Origin: Candidatus Poribacteria bacterium
Lineage (GTDB): Bacteria > Poribacteria > WGA-4E > WGA-3G
Reading direction: 5' to 3'
Assembly (NCBI GenBank): GCA_003635255.1
Contig: PYJC01000061.1
Coordinates: forward strand, 1 to 37,143
DNA: 37,143 nucleotides
Of this stretch, positions 32,410-37,143 are shown piece by piece. Each line of letters opens with the position of its first letter. The first letter of the stretch is position 1. The notes below the pieces were generated by a model, which was not told the DNA's origin, did not search any database, and saw only the letters and a list, made by a program, of their open reading frames with translations. The translations under genes were made by a program, and so were the position numbers.

Positions 32410-34986
32410 ATGCAGCAACTATTCCTACACGAACAACTTACATCCGTATTCAATTTTGGACTCCCAAAACCCGAAATACCAGACAGCATCACACAAAACC
32501 TCAATCCTACATTTGAACTTCGCGAATATCAACAAGACGCTTTCGCAAGATTCATTCACTGCTTAAATAACGACTTTCCCAATAAGGAAACCCCACTACA
32601 TCTGCTATTCAACATGGCAACAGGCAGCGGTAAAACGCTCGTCATGGCAGGCTTAATCCTCTACCTATATGAGCAGGGTTATCGAAACTTTCTCTTTTTC
32701 GTCAACTCCACTAATATCATTGAAAAGACAAAGGACAACTTCCTTGACCCACGCACGACAAAATATCTATTCAGCGAAAACATCTACATCGGAGAGAAAA
32801 AAATATCAGTCACACAGGTAGGCAATTTTGATGGAGTCAACGAGAACGACATTAATATCTGCTTTACAACTATTCAGCAGCTCCACACGGATATGAATTC
32901 GGAAAAGGAAAACGCCTTAACTTATGCAATTTTCGCTGAACAGCAAATTGTGTTGTTAGCAGATGAAGCACATCACATGAGTGCCAGTACAAAGGCGCAG
33001 CAAGAACTTTTTGAAAGTTGGGAGAAAACCGTAGAACATATATTCAAGTCTAATGCAGCTAATCTACTCTTGGAATTTACCGCTACACACGATTATGAAA
33101 AACCTGCGATGATAGAGAAGTATCGGAATAAAGTTATCAACCGTTATGACCTAATAGATTTCCGTGGGGATAAGTTTTCTAAAGAGATAGAGCTTGTACA
33201 CTTTGATATGGACACGCAGTCGCGCATGTTGCAAGCACTTATACTCAGTCAATACAAGTTGAGGGTCGCTGCGAAACATAAGATTCCACTTCATAAACCT
33301 GTTATCTTGTTTAAGGAAAAATCAATTGAGCGTTCAAAAGATAGCATGAAAAACTTTCATGCCCTAATTGATGAATTGACAGCAGATCAGATTGACAGTA
33401 TTCGAAAATCAGATGTCCCAGCAGTTCAACGCGCGTTTCGTTTCTTTGATGAAAATAACACCAGCTCGGAGTTGTTGTGCCAACAACTGAAACACGATTT
33501 TGATGAGGACTTCTGTCTCACAGTTAACAGTAAAGAGGAAAGAAAAAACTACCAGATTTTGATCAACACGCTTGAAGACAAAGATAATTCGATCCGCGCT
33601 ATCTTTGCCGTGCAACAACTGAATGAAGGATGGGATGTGCTGAATCTATTTGACATCGTTCGTTGTTACGAAACCCGAGATTCAGGAAAAACAACAATCT
33701 CTGAAGCACAACTCATTGGGCGCGGGGCGCGCTATTTTCCTTTTGTCCTGCAAGATCACGCAGACAAGTTCCACCGTAAGTTTGATGAGGACCTTGACCA
33801 TGAACTCCGTGTATTAGAAGAACTCCATTACCACAGCATGCACAACCCACGTTACATTTCCGAAATCCGCTCTGCATTGATTGATGAAGGTATGATGGAT
33901 AATGATCGGGTTCCCCGCGAAATCAAACTAAAAGACCAATTCAAAGAAACCGACTTTTACAAAAAAGGTGTTGTTTGGCTCAACAAGCGAGTTAAGAAAA
34001 ACTATCGTCACATTCAATCTTTTGAAGATTTAGGCGTTAAGAAGAAAGACTATCCGCATCAGATCGCTACTGGGCAAGGAGGCACAATTACAGCACTCAA
34101 GAATGAAAACATAACGATTGTTTCCGATGAAAATTCTGAGGATTTACCAGTGAAGGATATTGAGATGAATATCGTTAAAGCAGCGATTGCGCACAGTCCA
34201 TTTTTTACGTTTGCATCGCTAAAACAGTATTTCCCACAGTTGACCTCTATAAGCGAATTTATTATCTCTAAAGACTATCTTGGAGGGTTGACAATCAACC
34301 TTCAAGGAAACATCAACAAGTTGGGTGTGAATCGCGCAGAGAAATTAGCTGCATGTTGCGGTTTGTTATCTCAAATTGAATCCGATATCCGCGAACAGAT
34401 CACCGAATACGAAGGCACAACACAGTTTCATGAAGAATTCGTCCATGCTATTTTTACAGACAAACGTTTGGAATTCAGTCCCAACACCCTAAAGTCTAAG
34501 GAGGACCCACAGTTTACACATTTTGTCTCGGTTAAGGACTGGTTTGCCTTTGATACCCTCTACGGCACGAGTGAAGAAAGAGCATTTGTGCGATTGTTAG
34601 ATAGATGGATTAAGGAAACAGAAAAAGACTACGAGACCATTTATTTGCTTCGCAACGAGGGACATTTCTCGATCTACAACTTCTCTGATGGACAAGGATT
34701 TCAACCTGACTTTGTATTATGCTTACGGGAGAAAAACGGGAACGCGCTGTCCTACCAACTTTTCATTGAACCTAAAGGCGAGCATATTGCGGATAGTGAC
34801 CGCTGGAAAGAGGAATTTTTGCAAGAGATTTGTGCAGAATACCAAAGTAAAATCCTATCAGAGAATAGGAAATATCGTATTATCGGCGTGCCATCGTTCT
34901 ATAACGAGGACCATGAAAATCAATTCAGAGAGGATATTGATAACGCATTGAAAACCGTTCCCCAAACATCAGAGCAGGATGGCTAA
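32410..34986 (+). CDS. Type III restriction subunit Res, intact
   Basis: This 858-residue protein is the translocating nuclease of the second type III locus. Helicase motifs: Walker A ATGSGKT at 70-76, DEAH at 185-188, FTAT in motif III, and QLIGRGAR in motif VI. The C-terminal nuclease site is complete: QPDF (D767), then IEPKG with E787 and K789. AGAGGTG sits 6 bases before ATG 32410 and decides the start; the GTG at 32401 would leave no ribosome-binding site. It differs strongly from the 1042-residue Res at 2149, so the two loci are not recent copies of each other. Confidence 0.9.
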   Translation: MQQLFLHEQLTSVFNFGLPKPEIPDSITQNLNPTFELREYQQDAFARFIHCLNNDFPNKETPLHLLFNMATGSGKTLVMAGLILYLYEQGYRNFLFFVNSTNIIEKTKDNFLDPRTTKYLFSENIYIGEKKISVTQVGNFDGVNENDINICFTTIQQLHTDMNSEKENALTYAIFAEQQIVLLADEAHHMSASTKAQQELFESWEKTVEHIFKSNAANLLLEFTATHDYEKPAMIEKYRNKVINRYDLIDFRGDKFSKEIELVHFDMDTQSRMLQALILSQYKLRVAAKHKIPLHKPVILFKEKSIERSKDSMKNFHALIDELTADQIDSIRKSDVPAVQRAFRFFDENNTSSELLCQQLKHDFDEDFCLTVNSKEERKNYQILINTLEDKDNSIRAIFAVQQLNEGWDVLNLFDIVRCYETRDSGKTTISEAQLIGRGARYFPFVLQDHADKFHRKFDEDLDHELRVLEELHYHSMHNPRYISEIRSALIDEGMMDNDRVPREIKLKDQFKETDFYKKGVVWLNKRVKKNYRHIQSFEDLGVKKKDYPHQIATGQGGTITALKNENITIVSDENSEDLPVKDIEMNIVKAAIAHSPFFTFASLKQYFPQLTSISEFIISKDYLGGLTINLQGNINKLGVNRAEKLAACCGLLSQIESDIREQITEYEGTTQFHEEFVHAIFTDKRLEFSPNTLKSKEDPQFTHFVSVKDWFAFDTLYGTSEERAFVRLLDRWIKETEKDYETIYLLRNEGHFSIYNFSDGQGFQPDFVLCLREKNGNALSYQLFIEPKGEHIADSDRWKEEFLQEICAEYQSKILSENRKYRIIGVPSFYNEDHENQFREDIDNALKTVPQTSEQDG

Positions 34987-35062
34987 ATCCCACCTTCACG
35001 CCATATCACTACTATCACAGCCCTCAGTCTGCCTTCAAACCTCAATTCTTCCGAATTTCCGC

Positions 35063-35094
35063 TTGACAAATTCCGAAATCTGTGGAATTATAAT
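35063..35094 (+). promoter_or_regulatory. Promoter for the J-domain gene (long spacer)
   Basis: Perfect TTGACA (35063-35068) and perfect TATAAT (35089-35094) are present, but the spacer is 20 bases. A weaker AATTAT at 35086-35091 would give the ideal 17. Between them, ATTCC and GGAAT form a small inverted repeat. The start codon is 29 bases after the -10. Confidence 0.5.
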
Positions 35095-35123
35095 ACTGTA
35101 TCCATCAAAAAATCGTATTTACA

Positions 35124-35993
35124 ATGCAAATTCCAGATTACTATCAAATCTTAGAAATCGAGCGGGATGCTACCGCTCGCGAGATACAGGGAGCATTTCG
35201 GAAACTCGCAAAACGCTACCATCCCGATAAAAACCCTGAGCGGACCGCTTTTGCAGAAAAGATGTTCCGTGAAGTCTGTAACGCCTATCATACACTCCAG
35301 GACAAAAAACAGAAATTTGATTATGATCGGACATTACAGACGATTGAGCGGCAGCGGAAATCACACGAAGCGTATATTGATAGGCTAAATAGACTGGACC
35401 AGAACTACGCTAAGTTAGAATTGCTGTTGCAGGCACTACTCCATCACAACTACGAAACCGGCGTTTCCATGTACGAGCAGCTGTGCCATCACTCCGAAGA
35501 AGCAGGGGAGGAGTGGTGCATCGATGATTTCCTGAGCTACGAAGAAAGCCGAGACTGCGAATTCCTCATCGCTGAAGCATACCAGAAACTCGGATTTTCT
35601 AACGGAGACGCGTCTTCCGCGCTTGAGCGACACCGAAAAATCGAACAGGCGATGCTGCTCTATGAATCCCTACTGTCTGCTGAATCAAAACGTCCCTGTT
35701 TCAAACACTTTATCCGAGAAGTCAAAGAACGTCTTAAATTCATCTACCTTTACCACTTCAGCGTTGAAGGTCACGACCAAAGGGGTCACATTCCATTGAC
35801 GAAGATCCAAGCGTTAAAACTCCCGAAACGGGAGACGGCATGGATGTACAAAAAAATCGCTGAATTCTACGTTGAAATCGATCAGCTTCCAGAAGCACGC
35901 ATCCTTCTGAAAATGGCATTTGAACTGCAACCCCGCCTCACCGGTGCCAAGAAAATTTGTAAAATCTTAAATATGGGTTCGCTTTTCAGATAA
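35124..35993 (+). CDS. J-domain (DnaJ-like) protein
   Basis: This 289-residue protein begins with a complete J domain (residues 4-70: DYYQILEIERDATAREIQGAF, HPD at 33-35, DKKQKFDYDR) that would stimulate the ATPase of an Hsp70. It lacks the Gly/Phe linker and the zinc-finger repeats of true DnaJ, so it is a specialised co-chaperone. The remainder is helical and TPR-like, with a repeat-like end (IAEFYVEIDQLPEARILLKMAFELQP), probably for binding clients. No ribosome-binding site is evident before the ATG. Confidence 0.85.
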   Translation: MQIPDYYQILEIERDATAREIQGAFRKLAKRYHPDKNPERTAFAEKMFREVCNAYHTLQDKKQKFDYDRTLQTIERQRKSHEAYIDRLNRLDQNYAKLELLLQALLHHNYETGVSMYEQLCHHSEEAGEEWCIDDFLSYEESRDCEFLIAEAYQKLGFSNGDASSALERHRKIEQAMLLYESLLSAESKRPCFKHFIREVKERLKFIYLYHFSVEGHDQRGHIPLTKIQALKLPKRETAWMYKKIAEFYVEIDQLPEARILLKMAFELQPRLTGAKKICKILNMGSLFR

Positions 35994-36047
35994 ACAACTG
36001 TAGGAATAATCTCTGAATTACAATATTCTCATTAGAGGAAAATACGA

Positions 36048-36935
36048 ATGCGAAAAGAGGTACGCTGGGAACGGATGTTCCCTGATGAATTAGAAGCAGC
36101 ACTCAACGCGTGTCCGGCTGTCTATTTCACATACGGACTTTGTGAACCACATGGACCCCAAAATGCAGTGGGACTCGATGCCCTCAAAGCACACGGAATC
36201 GCTTGCCGTACCGCACATACCCACGGCGGCATCGTCGCGCCACCCGATTATTGGCATATCCATGAACACGGTATGTACGCAAACTGGGCATATCGGAATG
36301 TCGGCGAAGTGCGCAGCTGGCTGACAGCAATGCCAGCGTGGCAACATTTCAAAAACGTCTGTTATCACGTTCGTGCTGCCGATGCCCTCGGATTCCACGC
36401 CGCTATCTTCCTCACTGGACATTATGGCCCCAATTGGCAAGACCTCAAGACCCTTTTATCCCTAATCCAACCGCACTTTGCCATGCAACTCTATGGACTT
36501 CCCGATTTTGAAGCAAATACACCAGGATTTGATCATCAAGGCAACGGCGGCGATCATGCCGGCAGAGTCGAAACCTCGCTCCTCTGGGCATTAGAGCCAG
36601 AGTGTGTTGACATGTCGCGGATGCCTGCAGCAGACGCAGAAGGACCACACTTCGCGATGGGGGCAAACGCTCCCGATTCCGACCGGCGTATCGGTGAACG
36701 TATGGTGAACGACGAAGTCGCATGGCTTGGAAAAAAGATGCAGGAACTATTGGAGGCTTACACACAGCAAAACATTACTGAACGCCAACCTGTAACTTTT
36801 GAGGAAGTCGAACAGATATGGACAGAAACTGTATCCCCTGCTTTGAAAACCTTTGAGACGATGAAAAATCCTGAAGAATCGCCACCGGAAGGCTCACAAT
36901 GGTTTCGTCAGTGTAAACTGCCAGAACTTTCCTAA
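36048..36935 (+). CDS. Creatininase-family amidohydrolase
   Basis: This 295-residue protein belongs to the creatininase family of metal-dependent amidohydrolases. The N-terminal metal motif is GLCEPHGPQNAVGLDAL (E33, H35, D44), TGHYGPNW stands where the family has NGHGGN, and GDHAGRVETS matches the GxHAGxxETS block. The divergent second motif makes creatinine itself an unlikely substrate. GAGG precedes ATG 36048 by 9 bases. It is followed 13 bases later by a phytanoyl-CoA-dioxygenase-like gene, so the two may be one operon. Confidence 0.8.
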   Translation: MRKEVRWERMFPDELEAALNACPAVYFTYGLCEPHGPQNAVGLDALKAHGIACRTAHTHGGIVAPPDYWHIHEHGMYANWAYRNVGEVRSWLTAMPAWQHFKNVCYHVRAADALGFHAAIFLTGHYGPNWQDLKTLLSLIQPHFAMQLYGLPDFEANTPGFDHQGNGGDHAGRVETSLLWALEPECVDMSRMPAADAEGPHFAMGANAPDSDRRIGERMVNDEVAWLGKKMQELLEAYTQQNITERQPVTFEEVEQIWTETVSPALKTFETMKNPEESPPEGSQWFRQCKLPELS

Positions 36936-36948
36936 GAGAGGATATCAC

Positions 36949-37143
36949 ATGGAAACTAAAAATGGACAACTCGCTGAAAATTACCGAAAAAACGGATTTC
37001 TGACCGGCATTCATGTTGCTGAAAATGCTGAAGCTTTACACTTTCGCAAAGCGTATGATGCGTTAGAAGCCGAAGTCGGTGCAGAGAAATGTGAAATTGG
37101 TCTCATTGATTGGCACTTTGATTATAAATTCATTTGGGACCTC
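36949..37143 (+). CDS. Phytanoyl-CoA dioxygenase family protein (partial)
   Basis: Only the first 65 codons fit in the window; the gene runs off the 3' edge. The opening (NGQLAENYRKNGFLTGIHVAE, then a helix and GLIDWHFDYKFIWDL) resembles the N-terminus of phytanoyl-CoA dioxygenase (PhyH)-like Fe(II)/2-oxoglutarate oxygenases. The iron-binding His-x-Asp motif would lie beyond the edge, so activity cannot be judged. AGAGAGGAT lies about 6 bases before the ATG. Confidence 0.65.
   Translation, partial: METKNGQLAENYRKNGFLTGIHVAENAEALHFRKAYDALEAEVGAEKCEIGLIDWHFDYKFIWDL

Noticed and set aside
1..34986. The two type III loci as duplicates of each other
   Set aside because: The Res proteins differ in length (1042 and 858), in helicase motifs (DEGH and DEAH) and in the nuclease site, so they are separate lineages.
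35170..35364. Minus-strand frame opposite the J-domain gene
   Set aside because: It is antisense to a well-supported gene, with composition typical of a shadow frame.

Overview
The window looks like a piece of an uncultured environmental bacterial genome, moderately A+T-rich. The best guess is Candidatus Poribacteria or a neighbour such as Latescibacteria or planctomycete-like lineages. The guess rests on a creatininase-family gene next to a phytanoyl-CoA-dioxygenase-like gene, a GlcD-type oxidase beside a 2-hydroxyacid dehydrogenase, a lone trpB, a double-length UvrA, and many small toxin-antitoxin and defence genes. It is inference, because there is no rRNA or other phylogenetic marker. I saw no tRNA, rRNA or CRISPR array. 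Every well-supported gene is on the + strand except the one at 12196-12993.

Region 1 (1-14760) is a defence island. A frameshifted IS5-type insertion sequence has removed the 5' end of a type III modification methylase gene, whose C-terminal part is followed by its Res helicase-nuclease (2149-5277). After about 540 bp of decayed sequence and a palindromic upstream element comes a complete four-gene type II CBASS operon (5821-10852): a Cap4-like nuclease-SAVED effector, a CD-NTase with a C-terminal glycine, a Cap2-like E2-E1 fusion and a Cap3-like JAB peptidase, tightly spaced or overlapping. Next is a stack of toxin-antitoxin genes (10863-12073): a relic of a HigB-type toxin with its surviving antitoxin, an AbrB/MazE-type antitoxin and a ParD-like/RelE-like pair. 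Two divergent genes follow: a possible AbiU2/HEPN-like protein on the minus strand and a DUF5677-like protein.

Region 2 (14878-27384) is mostly housekeeping: a GlcD-type FAD oxidase, a 2-hydroxyacid dehydrogenase, trpB, a MazF-like toxin pair, a HEAT-repeat protein, era, and a 1932-residue UvrA made of two complete UvrA units in tandem.

Region 3 (27421-34986) is a second accessory island. It holds a compact cluster of a Cas2/SinR-like protein, a two-helix membrane protein and a DUF1883 protein. A 118-bp MITE-like element with 14-bp inverted ends and a 5-bp target duplication follows. Then comes a second, apparently intact type III restriction-modification locus whose mod and res genes are separated by an unrecognised 421-residue protein with a HEPN-like R-x4-H motif.

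Region 4 (35063-37143) holds a J-domain protein, a creatininase-family amidohydrolase and the start of a phytanoyl-CoA-dioxygenase-like gene cut by the window edge.

The CBASS operon is the clearest complete immune system, but its architecture belongs to a known class. The best candidates for something undescribed are the Cas2-like/2TM/DUF1883 cluster and the mod-HEPN-res type III locus.
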